Source: Pseudomonadota bacterium
Lineage (GTDB): Bacteria; Pseudomonadota; Alphaproteobacteria; Sphingomonadales; Sphingomonadaceae
Direction of reading: 5' to 3'
DNA: 64,000 nt
Assembly: GCA_023391375.1 (NCBI GenBank)
Contig: JAEWBB010000026.1
Coordinates: forward strand, 67,888 to 131,887
Shown: positions 24,614 through 34,869 of the stretch, piece after piece
Position numbering within the stretch: the first letter of the stretch is position 1
Layout of the letters: the number at the start of each line of letters is the position of its first letter
Position numbers and translations under genes: made by a program
Notes under the pieces: model-generated
What the model saw: the letters and a program-made list of their open reading frames with translations, nothing else
Told to the model about the DNA's origin: nothing
The model's database searches: none

Positions 24614-26998
24614 ATGCCGTTCATGCGCACGCCGACCTTGCTGCTCCTCGCCACCACCGCCCTCGTCGCCGCACCGGCGCTGGCCCAGCAGGCCCCGATC
24701 ATCCAGCCGGGCGCCCCCGGCGCGCCGTCGAAGGTGATCAGCGCGGCCGACGCCAGCAAGCTCGTCGCCAACCGTTACCTCCCGGCGGACGTTGAATTCA
24801 TGCAGGCGATGATCCCGCACCACGCCCAGGCGCTGGAGATGTCGAAGCTGGTCGCCAGCCGCACGACGTCGAAGGAGGCCAACGCCGCCGCCACCCGCAT
24901 CCTCAAGAGCCAGGGCGACGAGATGCGGTTCATGGAAAGCTGGCTCCGCCAGCGCGGCCAGCCGGCGGCGATGGACCACAGCATGCATATGGGCATGGCG
25001 ATGGGCCCGCACGCGACGATGACCGGCATGGCCAGCCCGGCCGACCTGGCGCGCCTGGCGAGCCTCAAGGGCGTCGATTTCGAGCGGCTGTTTTACACGC
25101 TGATGATCAAGCACCACCAGGGCGCGCTGGAGATGATCAGCGCGCTGCTGAAGGTGCCGGGCGCGGCGTACGACCCGGTGCTGTTCGAATTCATCACCGA
25201 CGCCAAGAACGACCAGACCAGCGAAATCGAGCGGATGGAAGGGCTGCTGGCGCAGATCTCGACCGATCCGCGCTTCGGCCTCAAGGCCGGCTTCAACAAT
25301 GCCGGCCAGGCGATCAGCAACATGACGCTGCTCGCCTCGCTGCCAAAGCCGGCCGGCTTCTTCGATCCGACCAACCCCGAGGCCAAGCCGCTCCCGCTGC
25401 CGGTCAAAAAGGGTGAGAAGCCGTCGAAGGAGGAACAATTCTCCGACCGCTTCCCGCTCCTGAGCTTCGCCCAGACCGACATGGCGTTCGACAAGGACCT
25501 GCTGTTCACCGGCAACTACCACGGCTTCAACATCTACCGCTTGGGCGCGCAGGGCCTGCCGACATTGGTCAGCTCGACCGTCTGCCCGGGCGGCCAGGGC
25601 GACGTGTCGGTGGTCGGCAAGCTGCTGATCATGTCGGTCGAACAGACCCGCGGTCGCGTCGATTGCGGCCTCCAGGGCATCGACGTCCCGGTCAGCCCCG
25701 AACGGTTCCGCGGCATCCGCATCTTCGACATTTCCGACCCCACGCGCCCGCGCCAGGTCGGTCTCGTCCAGACCTGCCGCGGCAGTCACACGCATTCGGT
25801 GATCGACGCCAACGACAAGCGCGCCATCGTCTATGTTTCCGGCACCGCCGGCGTGCGCGATGAAAAGGAACTGGCCGGCTGCGTCGGTAACATCGCCGGC
25901 GATCCGCGCACCGCGCTGTTCAGCATCGACGTGGTCGAAATCCCGTTCGCCGACCCCTCGAAGGCGCGCATCGTCTCGTCCCCGCGCGTGTTCGCCGATC
26001 CCAAGACCGGCAACGTCGCCGGCCTGTGGAAGGGCGGCGACCATGGCGTCGGCACGCAGGACACCGCGCAAACCAACCAGTGCCACGACATCACCGCCTT
26101 CCCGGCGAAGAAGATCGCGGCCGGCGCCTGCTCGGGCAACGGCATCATCCTCGACATTTCGGACCCGATGAAGCCGAGGCGCATCCACGACGTGACCGAT
26201 CCTGGCTTCGCCTACTGGCACTCGGCGACCTTTAACAACGACGGCTCCAAGGTGCTGTTCACCGACGAATGGGGCGGCGGCGGCATGCCGCGCTGCCGTG
26301 CCACCGACCCGCGCAATTTCGGTGCGGACGCGTTCTACGACATCGAAGGCGGCCAGTTGGTGCGCAAGGGCACCTACAAGCTGCCCGCGCCGCAGACCGA
26401 CAAGGAAAACTGCGTCGCCCACAACGGCTCCGCCGTGCCGGTCCCGGGCCGCGATATCTTCGTCCAGGCCTGGTACCAGGGCGGTATCTCGCTGATCGAT
26501 TTCACCAACAGCAGCAATCCGTACGAGATCGGCTATTTCGACCGCGGGCCGCTCGATGCCAAGCACGAGGCTCTAGGCGGTTTCTGGTCGGCCTATTACT
26601 ACAAGGGCCGGGTCTACGGGACGGAGATCGCGCGCGGCCTCGACGTGCTGGCGCTCAAGCCGAGCCCGCAGCTGTCGGCCAACGAGATCGCGGCCGCGGC
26701 GCTCGCCTATAGCGACGGCCCGTTCAACCCGCAGAACCAGTACCCGATGCGCTGGCCGGCGGTGCCAGTCGTCGCCCGCGCCTACGTCGACCAGCTGGTC
26801 CGCGCCAACGCGATCGACGCCGCCACGCGAGGTTCGCTCGAAACGGCCCTGACCCAAGCCGACGCGCGCCTGGCGGCCAACGCCAAGGACGCCGCGCTGG
26901 CCGGCCAGATCAACGCGATGGCCGGCAAGATGGGCGGCGGCGAAAAGCAGGCCGACCTCGCGTCGGTCCTGAAGGGAATCGCGGCGAAACTGCGCTAG
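24614..26998 (+). CDS. Secreted DUF305 and LVIVD-repeat fusion protein
   Basis: A 794-residue exported protein. The signal peptide ends ALA-QQ near residue 24. Two DUF305 helical repeats follow, each with a His-His motif (FMQAMIPHHAQALEM, His69-70; LMIKHHQGALEM, His167-168), separated by a Met/His-rich loop at residues 120-139 (MDHSMHMGMAMGPHATMTGM) that looks suited to copper or another soft metal. A large beta-propeller-like part with LVIVD-type repeats (GIRIFDISDPTRPRQVG, GIILDISDPMKPRRI, ISLIDFTNSSNPYEIG) covers about residues 270-650, and a helical tail ends the protein. The AGGGGAAATC site precedes the ATG. Function unknown; a periplasmic metal-related role is inferred. Confidence 0.87.
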   Translation: MPFMRTPTLLLLATTALVAAPALAQQAPIIQPGAPGAPSKVISAADASKLVANRYLPADVEFMQAMIPHHAQALEMSKLVASRTTSKEANAAATRILKSQGDEMRFMESWLRQRGQPAAMDHSMHMGMAMGPHATMTGMASPADLARLASLKGVDFERLFYTLMIKHHQGALEMISALLKVPGAAYDPVLFEFITDAKNDQTSEIERMEGLLAQISTDPRFGLKAGFNNAGQAISNMTLLASLPKPAGFFDPTNPEAKPLPLPVKKGEKPSKEEQFSDRFPLLSFAQTDMAFDKDLLFTGNYHGFNIYRLGAQGLPTLVSSTVCPGGQGDVSVVGKLLIMSVEQTRGRVDCGLQGIDVPVSPERFRGIRIFDISDPTRPRQVGLVQTCRGSHTHSVIDANDKRAIVYVSGTAGVRDEKELAGCVGNIAGDPRTALFSIDVVEIPFADPSKARIVSSPRVFADPKTGNVAGLWKGGDHGVGTQDTAQTNQCHDITAFPAKKIAAGACSGNGIILDISDPMKPRRIHDVTDPGFAYWHSATFNNDGSKVLFTDEWGGGGMPRCRATDPRNFGADAFYDIEGGQLVRKGTYKLPAPQTDKENCVAHNGSAVPVPGRDIFVQAWYQGGISLIDFTNSSNPYEIGYFDRGPLDAKHEALGGFWSAYYYKGRVYGTEIARGLDVLALKPSPQLSANEIAAAALAYSDGPFNPQNQYPMRWPAVPVVARAYVDQLVRANAIDAATRGSLETALTQADARLAANAKDAALAGQINAMAGKMGGGEKQADLASVLKGIAAKLR

Positions 26999-28254
26999 AG
27001 GCGGGTCCAGCCGACGGCGAGGCTGGCGGCGAGCACCAGGGTGCTGGCCGCCAGCGCGATTGCGGCGCGCATCCCTTCCTTGCGCGCATAGGCGAGCGTG
27101 ATGCCGATCTTGACCGCCATATTGGCGATGATCGTGCCGCCGATGGCGATGGCGCCCAGAAGCGCGCCGATCGCTTCGGGCGGCAGGCCGCCGGCGGTGA
27201 CGATCGAGGCGTCGACGTCGAGGCTACCCATCATGAACAACAGGACGGCGATGCCCTGCTCGCCGAATCGGCCTTCGGCCCAGCGCGCGGCAATCGCGGC
27301 GAGGGCCAGGAAGACGACGAAAAGCAGGGCCGGCTTGAGCGCGATGGGGTTGCCGGGCGGCGCACCTTCCTTGTCGCTCGGCGCGCTGCGGTAAAGCCAC
27401 CAGCCGGCGCCCCACGCCACCACCAGTGCCGGCGCGAGCAGCAGGACGAACGGCACGAGGAATCGCTGGGCCAAGAGCGCGACCAAGACGATGACCCGCA
27501 GGTACATGACCGCGCTGGCCAGCGCGATCCCGGCTTCCTCCGCGCCGCCGCCCTCGCCCGACCCGGCGCGCTGCGCCAGCGACTGGGTGACGGCCGTCGA
27601 GGAATAGGCGCCGCCGATCAGCGCCGTTGCGACCGTCCCGTGGCGCGCGCCGAACAGTCGGTTGGCGACGTAGCCGGCAAACGAAAAGCCGGTGACCAGC
27701 ACCACCACCCACCACAGCTTCGAGTCGTTCCACGCGCCGTACGGGCCGAAATCATGGTCGGGCAGGAACGGCAGGACGGCGAGCGCGATGACCGCGAACC
27801 GCGCCAGCGCCTGGATATCATGCTCGTCGAGCCGGTCGACGAAGCCGTGCAACTCCTGCCGCATGGCGAGGATGAAGACGATTGCCGCGCCGCAGGCCAG
27901 CGCGAGCCCGACGCTGCCCGTCCCCGCCAGGAAGGCGGCGGCGGTGACGACCAGCGCGGCGACCGGGCTGGTCGCATCCGCCTGTTCGCGCAGCCTCGGT
28001 GCGTACGCCCAGCCCAAAAGCGCCACGAAGCCGAGCACCAGCACCGCGCCGACCGCCGGCTGGGCCAGCGACAAGCGGCCGGCGATGGCCGCGCCGAGGC
28101 CGAGCAGCGAGAAGGTGCGAAAGCCCGCGACCCGCGTCCCTTCCTTCTTGGCGCGCAGCTTGAAACCGCGTTCCAGCCCGACCAGCGCGCCGATGGCGAA
28201 CCCGGCACTGACGCCGATCGCGTCCCGCGCCCAGGGTTCGAGCCCCGCGATCAC
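26995..28254 (-). CDS. MgtC/SapB-type membrane protein with DUF4010 domain
   Basis: A 419-residue polytopic membrane protein with about 11-12 helices. The N-terminal MgtC/SapB-like module has AGFAIGALVGLERGFK and TRVAGFRTFSLLGLG; the C-terminal half is DUF4010 (GGAYSSTAVTQSLAQRA, DVDASIVTAGG, NMAVKIGITLAYAR). The GTG start at 28254 overlaps the fghA stop (GTGA) with a GGAGAGG site, so it is the last gene of the formaldehyde operon. The function of DUF4010 proteins is not established; a transporter or Mg-linked role is only suggested by MgtC. Confidence 0.87.
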   Translation of the reverse strand: MIAGLEPWARDAIGVSAGFAIGALVGLERGFKLRAKKEGTRVAGFRTFSLLGLGAAIAGRLSLAQPAVGAVLVLGFVALLGWAYAPRLREQADATSPVAALVVTAAAFLAGTGSVGLALACGAAIVFILAMRQELHGFVDRLDEHDIQALARFAVIALAVLPFLPDHDFGPYGAWNDSKLWWVVVLVTGFSFAGYVANRLFGARHGTVATALIGGAYSSTAVTQSLAQRAGSGEGGGAEEAGIALASAVMYLRVIVLVALLAQRFLVPFVLLLAPALVVAWGAGWWLYRSAPSDKEGAPPGNPIALKPALLFVVFLALAAIAARWAEGRFGEQGIAVLLFMMGSLDVDASIVTAGGLPPEAIGALLGAIAIGGTIIANMAVKIGITLAYARKEGMRAAIALAASTLVLAASLAVGWTRL

Positions 28255-29096
28255 CGCGCCAGCCTCTCCGCGTGCCATCGCACATGGTCGGCCATGAAGG
28301 TCGAGATGAAATAATAGCTGTGGTCGTATCCCGGCTGCCGCCGCAGCGTCAGCGGAATGCCGGCCTCGGCGCAGGCCGCTTCCAGCAGCTCGGGCTTCAG
28401 CTCCTTTTCGAGGAAGGGGTCCGCGTCGCCGATATCGACCAGCAATTCATCGACCCGTGCGCCGTCGGCGATCGCGAGGCAGGCATCGTGCCGGCGCCAG
28501 CTCGCCGCGTCCGGCCCAAGATAATGGCGCAGCGCCTTGCGTCCCCATGGCACCTGGCTGGGCGCGACGATCGGCGAAAAGGCGCTGACCGACCTGAAGC
28601 GGCCGGAAAGGCCGAGCGCCATCGTCAACGCGCCGTGCCCGCCCATCGAATGGCCGGTGATGCCCTGCCGCGCCATGTCGGCCGGGAAATGGTCACCGAC
28701 GATCGCCGGCAGTTCCTCGGCCAGGTAGGACCACATGTTGAAATGGCGGTTCCACGGGCTTTCGGTCGCGTCGAGGTAGAAGCCCGCGCCCTGCCCGAAA
28801 TCGTACAGCTGGTCGGGGTCGTCCGGCACCTCGTCGCCCCGCGGGCTGGTGTCCGGGGCGACGAAGATGATCCCGGCCTTCGCGCACGCCGCGCGGAATT
28901 CGCCCTTCTCGGTGACATTCGCGTGGGTGCAGGTCAGCCCTGACAGATACCACAGCACCGGCAGCTTCGCCCCCGGCGCGTGGTCCGGCACGAAGACCGA
29001 AAAGGTCATGTCGGTGTGCGTGACCGCGCTGGCGTGCCTGTAGACGCCTTGCGTTCCGCCGTGGCTGCGGTTGGTGCTGACCTTCTCCAGCGTCAT
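28251..29096 (-). CDS. fghA: S-formylglutathione hydrolase
   Basis: Esterase-D-type hydrolase of 281 residues that cleaves S-formylglutathione to formate and glutathione, completing glutathione-dependent formaldehyde oxidation. The catalytic serine is in GHSMGGHGALTMAL, the oxyanion region is LSGLTCTHANVTEKG, and the C-terminal GYDHSYYFISTF carries the catalytic histidine. The N-terminal RSHGGTQGVYRHAS is diagnostic for the family. The ATG overlaps the VOC gene stop (ATGA). Confidence 0.96.
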   Translation of the reverse strand: MTLEKVSTNRSHGGTQGVYRHASAVTHTDMTFSVFVPDHAPGAKLPVLWYLSGLTCTHANVTEKGEFRAACAKAGIIFVAPDTSPRGDEVPDDPDQLYDFGQGAGFYLDATESPWNRHFNMWSYLAEELPAIVGDHFPADMARQGITGHSMGGHGALTMALGLSGRFRSVSAFSPIVAPSQVPWGRKALRHYLGPDAASWRRHDACLAIADGARVDELLVDIGDADPFLEKELKPELLEAACAEAGIPLTLRRQPGYDHSYYFISTFMADHVRWHAERLAR

Positions 29097-29464
29097 TGCG
29101 CCGGGCGGTGCAATCCGCACAGCTTGTTGCCGTCCGGATCGCGAAGATAGGCGAGGTACAGCTTGCCGAACGCGTTGGCGCGATAGCCGGGCGGGTCTTC
29201 GCACGCCGTTCCGCCGGCTTCGATCCCGCGCTGGTGCCAGGCGTCGACTTCCTCCGGGCTGTCGAAGTTGAACCCGATCGTTCCGCCATTGGCGTGGCTT
29301 GCCGCCTCACCATTGATCGGCTTGGAGATCATGAACACCGAGCCCTTGTTGCGCCACGCGGTGCGGCCCTTGTCGTCGGTGCCGCCCTCTTTCTCGAACA
29401 GGCGGTTGTAGAAGTCGCGGCTCCGGTCGGGGTCGTTGGTGCCGACCATGATGTGGCTGAACAT
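29093..29464 (-). CDS. VOC-superfamily (glyoxalase-like) protein
   Basis: A 123-residue protein with two beta-alpha-beta-beta-beta modules: MFSHIMVGTNDPDRSRDFYNRLF at the N-terminus and GKLYLAYLRDPDGNKLCGL at the C-terminus. The metal-type histidine and glutamate positions are partly conserved. Proteins of this family are frequently found between frmA/adhC and fghA and are thought to help formaldehyde or S-hydroxymethylglutathione handling, without firm proof. Coupled to fghA by ATGA, 12 bases after adhC. Confidence 0.87.
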   Translation of the reverse strand: MFSHIMVGTNDPDRSRDFYNRLFEKEGGTDDKGRTAWRNKGSVFMISKPINGEAASHANGGTIGFNFDSPEEVDAWHQRGIEAGGTACEDPPGYRANAFGKLYLAYLRDPDGNKLCGLHRPAQ

Positions 29465-29476
29465 GTCTCGCTCTCC

Positions 29477-30589
<1,113 letters not shown>

Positions 30590-30594
30590 GGGGT

Positions 30595-32076
30595 TCAGGC
30601 TCCTTGGGCCGCCAGAGCGGCGGCATCAAATTCTTGTTCGATCTCCGGCGCGGGCTTGGCCGTGGCCAGGCTCACTGCCCAGATCGCGATGCTGGCCGCG
30701 ATAAAGCCCGGGACGATTTCGTAAAGTGCCGACGACCAGCCGGCGAGGATCCAGCCGACCACGACCAGCGCGCCAACGATCATCCCCGCCAGCACGCCTT
30801 CGCGAGTCGTCCGCTTCCAGCGTAGCGAGAATAGCACCGCCGGGCCGAACGCCGCGCCGAACCCGGCCCAGGCGTTGCCGACGATGCCCAGCACCTTGCT
30901 GTCCGGGTCGAGGGCCAGCAATCCCGCGACGATGGCGACCAGCAGCACGCACAGCCGGCCGATAGTCACCGTTTCCTTTTCGGTCGCGTCGCGCTTCAGG
31001 AAGGTGCGGTAGATGTCCTCGGTCAGGCTCGACGAGGTGACCAAGAGCTGGCTTGAAATCGTCGACATGATCGCCGCCAGCACCGCGGCCAGCACGAAGC
31101 CGGCGATAAACGGGTGGAACAGGATTTTCGACAGCAGCAGGAAGACGGTTTCCTCGTCCGCCGGCGCGCCGCCCTTGGCCGCGAAATAGGCCGCGCCGAC
31201 GAGGCCGGTAAGCACCGCACCGACCAGGCTCACCGTCATCCAGCCAATGTTGATGCGGCGCGCGACCGGCATCTCCTTGACGTCGCGGATCGCCATGAAG
31301 CGGACAATGATGTGCGGCTGCCCGAAATAGCCGAGCCCCCACGCCGCCGCGCTGACGATCGCCAGCGGCGTCACGTCGCCGCCGACCATCTGGGTCAGCG
31401 ACGCGCCGCGCGTTGCTTCGGCGGCGGCCATCGCGGGCGCAAATCCGCCGCCCAATTCCATCCACGCCACCAGCGGGACCAGCACCAGCGCGACGAACAT
31501 GATGCAGCCCTGCACGAAATCGGTCAGGCTGACGGCGAGGAACCCGCCGAGCACGGTGTAGAGCACGACGATCCCGCCCATCAGCAGGATTCCGTGGACA
31601 TAATCCATTCCCATCGCCGACACCGCGAACTTGCCGCCCGCGACCATCCCGCTCGACGTGTAGAGCGCGAAAAAGACGATGATCACCAGCGCGCTGACCA
31701 GACGCAGCGCCCGACTGGTGTCGCGGAACCGGCCCTCGAAGAAGTCGGGCACGGTGATCGCGTCGCCTGCCAGCTCGGTGTAGGTCCGGAGCCGCGGCGC
31801 GATGAGGCGGTAGTTGAGGTAGGCGCCAATCACGAGGCCGATGCCGATCCACGCTTGCCCGAGACCAGACAGGAAGATCGCGCCCGGAAGGCCCATCATC
31901 AGCCAGCCCGACATGTCCGATGCGCCCGCCGAGAGGGCGGTCACCGCCGGCCCGAGGTCGCGCCCGCCGAGAAGGTAGCCCTCGCTGTCCTGCGTCGACT
32001 TGCGCCACGCGTAAAAGCCGATGCCCAGCATGGCGGCGAAATAGATCGCCAGTGCGATCGCGGTCCCTGTCTGCAT
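30595..32076 (-). CDS. putP: Sodium/solute symporter, PutP-like (SSS family)
   Basis: A 493-residue inner-membrane sodium symporter with about 13 helices. SSS family signature elements are present: GGRDLGPAVTALSAGASDMSGW, GYFGQPHIIVRFMA and AAVLAAIMSTISSQLLVTSS. The overall sequence looks like the proline permease PutP, but the true substrate may differ. The gene ends only five bases before frmA, so it is the first gene of the formaldehyde operon; proline dehydrogenase is not nearby. The ATG at 32076 is the conserved start. Confidence 0.9.
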   Translation of the reverse strand: MQTGTAIALAIYFAAMLGIGFYAWRKSTQDSEGYLLGGRDLGPAVTALSAGASDMSGWLMMGLPGAIFLSGLGQAWIGIGLVIGAYLNYRLIAPRLRTYTELAGDAITVPDFFEGRFRDTSRALRLVSALVIIVFFALYTSSGMVAGGKFAVSAMGMDYVHGILLMGGIVVLYTVLGGFLAVSLTDFVQGCIMFVALVLVPLVAWMELGGGFAPAMAAAEATRGASLTQMVGGDVTPLAIVSAAAWGLGYFGQPHIIVRFMAIRDVKEMPVARRINIGWMTVSLVGAVLTGLVGAAYFAAKGGAPADEETVFLLLSKILFHPFIAGFVLAAVLAAIMSTISSQLLVTSSSLTEDIYRTFLKRDATEKETVTIGRLCVLLVAIVAGLLALDPDSKVLGIVGNAWAGFGAAFGPAVLFSLRWKRTTREGVLAGMIVGALVVVGWILAGWSSALYEIVPGFIAASIAIWAVSLATAKPAPEIEQEFDAAALAAQGA

Positions 32077-32169
32077 GGGCGGGCACGCTATGGGCGCTTG
32101 GGCTGCCTTGCAAGCTTGCGCGCCACCCCCCGCCGGTCCTAGCGTCGGCGTCTGCGAAGGGGAGACGGC

Positions 32170-32931
32170 ATGACTTGGGCACAGGGGCGCCACGCGCTCA
32201 TCACCGGCGGCGGCACGGGCATCGGCGCGGCGACCGCACGCATGCTGGCCGCGGAAGGCGCGAAGGTTTCGCTGCTCGGTCGCCGGATTGAGCCGCTGAA
32301 GGCGGTCGCTGAGGACATTGGCGCGATGGTGCTGACCGCCGACGTGACGGACCGTGACGCATTGGCCGACGCGTTCGACGCCGCGCGCGCGATGAACGGG
32401 CCATTCGATTATGTCGTCCTGAACGCCGGCATCGGCGACAGCGCGCCCTTCCTGCGCACCAAGCGCGAGGCGTGGGACCGGATCGTCGCCACCAATTTGA
32501 CCGCCCTGTTCGACGGCGCACAGCTGGCGCTCCCGGACCTCGTCGAGGGCGAGGACAAGCGCCTGGTCATCGTCGCTTCGGTCGCGGGGTTGCGCGGCGC
32601 CGCCTATGCCGCGCCCTATGTCGCGTCGAAGCATGGCGCGGTCGGGCTGACCAAGAGCCTGGCATTGGAATATGGCAAGACCGGCCTCACCGTGAACGCG
32701 ATCTGCCCGGCGTTCGTCGACACGCCGATGGTCGACGACAGCGCGTCGCGCATTTCGCGCACCACCGGCCGCAGTGAGGACGAAGCTCGCGCGGCGCTCG
32801 CCGCGATGAACGCCAACGGGCGGTTGGTGACGAGCGAAGAGGTCGCCTCGTCGATCCTCCACCTGCTGCACCCGCTGTCGAAGTCGATCACCGGCGCCTG
32901 CGTCACCATCGACGGCGGGACCACCGCATGA
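32170..32931 (+). CDS. SDR-family 3-hydroxyacyl-CoA-type dehydrogenase
   Basis: A 253-residue short-chain dehydrogenase/reductase. The cofactor motif TGGGTGIGAA (about residues 12-21), NAGIGD, catalytic Ser in VASVAG and the YVASKHGAV Tyr/Lys pair are all present. It is the first gene of a plus-strand cluster whose members resemble the beta-oxidation-like enzymes of aerobic 2-aminobenzoyl-CoA catabolism. The stop overlaps the next start (ATGA). It diverges from the symporter gene with a 93-base gap containing a 10-base palindrome (GCAAGCTTGC, 32110-32119). Confidence 0.9.
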   Translation: MTWAQGRHALITGGGTGIGAATARMLAAEGAKVSLLGRRIEPLKAVAEDIGAMVLTADVTDRDALADAFDAARAMNGPFDYVVLNAGIGDSAPFLRTKREAWDRIVATNLTALFDGAQLALPDLVEGEDKRLVIVASVAGLRGAAYAAPYVASKHGAVGLTKSLALEYGKTGLTVNAICPAFVDTPMVDDSASRISRTTGRSEDEARAALAAMNANGRLVTSEEVASSILHLLHPLSKSITGACVTIDGGTTA

Positions 32932-33737
32932 GCTTCGACCCGACGAGTTTCGTGCCGACGCATTTCCTTTGGGCGTTCGACGGCAAGGTGGCGACCATCA
33001 CCTTGAACCGCCCGGAGCGGAAGAATCCGCTGACCTTCGAAAGCTATGCCGAGCTGCGCGACACCTTCCGCGCGCTCAATGACGTGCCGGCAGTGAAGAT
33101 TGTGGTCCTCAAAGGCGCGGGCGGCAACTTCTGTTCGGGCGGCGACGTCCACGAAATCATCGGCCCGCTGACCAAGATGGACCGCGCCGGCCTCCTCGAG
33201 TTCACCACGATGACCGGCGACCTGGTCAAGGCGATGCGCGGCTGCCCGCAACCGATCATTGCCGCGGTCGAGGGCGTCTGCGCCGGGGCCGGCGCGATCA
33301 TGGCGATGGCCAGCGACCTGCGCCTCGCCGCCCCCGACGCCAAGACCGCTTTCCTGTTCACCCGCGTTGGCCTGTCGGGCGCTGACATGGGGGCCTGCGC
33401 CATCTTGCCTCGCCTCATCGGCCACGGCCGCGCGGCGGAGCTGCTGTTCACCGGCCGCAGCTTCGACGCGGAAGAAGGTTGCCGCACCGGCTTCTTCAAC
33501 AAGGTCACCGACGACGTGCAGGCCGAGGCCAAGGCGCTCGCCGCCGGCCTCGCCAACGGCCCGACCGCCGCGCATTTCGTGACCAAGCGGATGCTGGATG
33601 CCGAGTGGCACGTCAGCCTCGACGAGGCGATCACGATGGAGGCGGACGCGCAGGCCGACTGCATGCTGCACAAGGATTTCACCCGCGCCTACGAGGCCTT
33701 TGCCGCCAAGCGCCGACCGGAGTTCCAGGGTGACTGA
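32928..33737 (+). CDS. Enoyl-CoA hydratase/isomerase family protein
   Basis: A 269-residue crotonase-fold protein. The oxyanion-hole segments GAGGNFCSGGDVHEI and GVCAGAGAIMAMASDLRLA are clear. The first catalytic glutamate of classical hydratases (PEI position) is replaced (TRVGLSGADMGA), while the second (RAAELLFTG) is kept, so the reaction may be a hydrolysis, isomerisation or ring opening and not a simple hydration. It is coupled to the SDR gene by ATGA and overlaps the next gene by 8 bases. Confidence 0.88.
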   Translation: MSFDPTSFVPTHFLWAFDGKVATITLNRPERKNPLTFESYAELRDTFRALNDVPAVKIVVLKGAGGNFCSGGDVHEIIGPLTKMDRAGLLEFTTMTGDLVKAMRGCPQPIIAAVEGVCAGAGAIMAMASDLRLAAPDAKTAFLFTRVGLSGADMGACAILPRLIGHGRAAELLFTGRSFDAEEGCRTGFFNKVTDDVQAEAKALAAGLANGPTAAHFVTKRMLDAEWHVSLDEAITMEADAQADCMLHKDFTRAYEAFAAKRRPEFQGD

Positions 33738-34869
33738 CGCGACCGGCCTCGACCTAAGCTGGCCTTTCTTCGAGGCCCACCACCGCTCGGTCCGCGCCGC
33801 GGCAGACGCCCTGTGCGAGACGCTCGGCTTCATCGACCATGCCGACGAGGACGCCGCCTGCCGGTCGCTGGTCGCGGCGATGGGCGAGGCGGGCCTCCTT
33901 ACCCTCTCCGCGCCCGCCGACGGCCCGCACGACGTCCGCGCGCTGGCGATTACCCGCGAGCGGCTGGCCTACCACAGCGGCCTCGCCGACTTCGCCTTCG
34001 CCATGCAGGGCCTCGGCCTCGGCCCGGTGATGGTCGCCGGCACCGCCGACCAGAAGGCCGCGTGGGGCGTAAAGGTGCGCGACGGCAGTGCTATCGCCGC
34101 TTTCGCGCTGACCGAACCCGAGGCCGGGAGCGATGCCGCCCGTGTCGCTACCCGCGCCGTCCGCGACGGCGACGACTGGGTGATCGACGGCGAGAAGACC
34201 TATATCTCCAACGGCCCGATCGCCGACGTCATCACCCTGTTCGCCCGCACCAGCGACGACGGCGCGCGGGGCCTCACCGCCTTCATCCTCCCTGCCGGAA
34301 CGCCCGGCCTGTCGGTCGCCGAGCGGCTGGAGGTCGTCGCCCCGCACCCACTGGCGCGCCTCAAATTGGACGGCGTCCGCCTGCCTGACAGCGCGCGGCT
34401 CGGCGAAGTCGGCGAGGGGTTCGCCATCGCCATGGCCACGCTCAACATCTTCCGCGTCACCGTGGGCGCCGCCGCGCTCGGCCTCGCCCGCCGCGCGCTC
34501 GATGAGGCGATCGCGTTCGCGAAACAGCGTTCGCTGGGCAACGCGACCCTGGCCGACAATGCGGTGACGCAGGACCGGCTGGGCGAGATGGCGACCCGGG
34601 TCGACGCCGCCGCGCTGCTCATCGCCCGCGCGGCCTGGGCCAAGGATACGCAAGCCGGCGAGCATCGCCGCACCGCCGCCATGGCGAAGCTGGACGCGAC
34701 CGAGATGGCCCAGAAGGTGATCGACGCCGCGGTGCAGATGCATGGTGGGCTCGGCGTCACCGTCGGCGCGCGGGTCGAGGCGCTCTACAGGGAAATCCGG
34801 GCCTTGCGGATCTACGAAGGCGCGAGCGAGGTGCAGCGGATGATCATCGCGAGGACGCTAATCAAATGA
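33730..34869 (+). CDS. Acyl-CoA dehydrogenase
   Basis: A 379-residue FAD-dependent acyl-CoA dehydrogenase. The N-terminal helical domain, the AFALTEPEAGSDAARVATRA motif, the TYISNGPIADV strand and the C-terminal MHGGLGVTVGARVEALYREIR with IYEGASEVQRMII (glutamate at the position of the catalytic base of MCAD) are all present. The start is GTG overlapping the upstream gene. In this gene set it would oxidise a non-aromatic ring or ring-opened CoA ester; the true substrate is not known. Confidence 0.9.
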   Translation: MTDATGLDLSWPFFEAHHRSVRAAADALCETLGFIDHADEDAACRSLVAAMGEAGLLTLSAPADGPHDVRALAITRERLAYHSGLADFAFAMQGLGLGPVMVAGTADQKAAWGVKVRDGSAIAAFALTEPEAGSDAARVATRAVRDGDDWVIDGEKTYISNGPIADVITLFARTSDDGARGLTAFILPAGTPGLSVAERLEVVAPHPLARLKLDGVRLPDSARLGEVGEGFAIAMATLNIFRVTVGAAALGLARRALDEAIAFAKQRSLGNATLADNAVTQDRLGEMATRVDAAALLIARAAWAKDTQAGEHRRTAAMAKLDATEMAQKVIDAAVQMHGGLGVTVGARVEALYREIRALRIYEGASEVQRMIIARTLIK

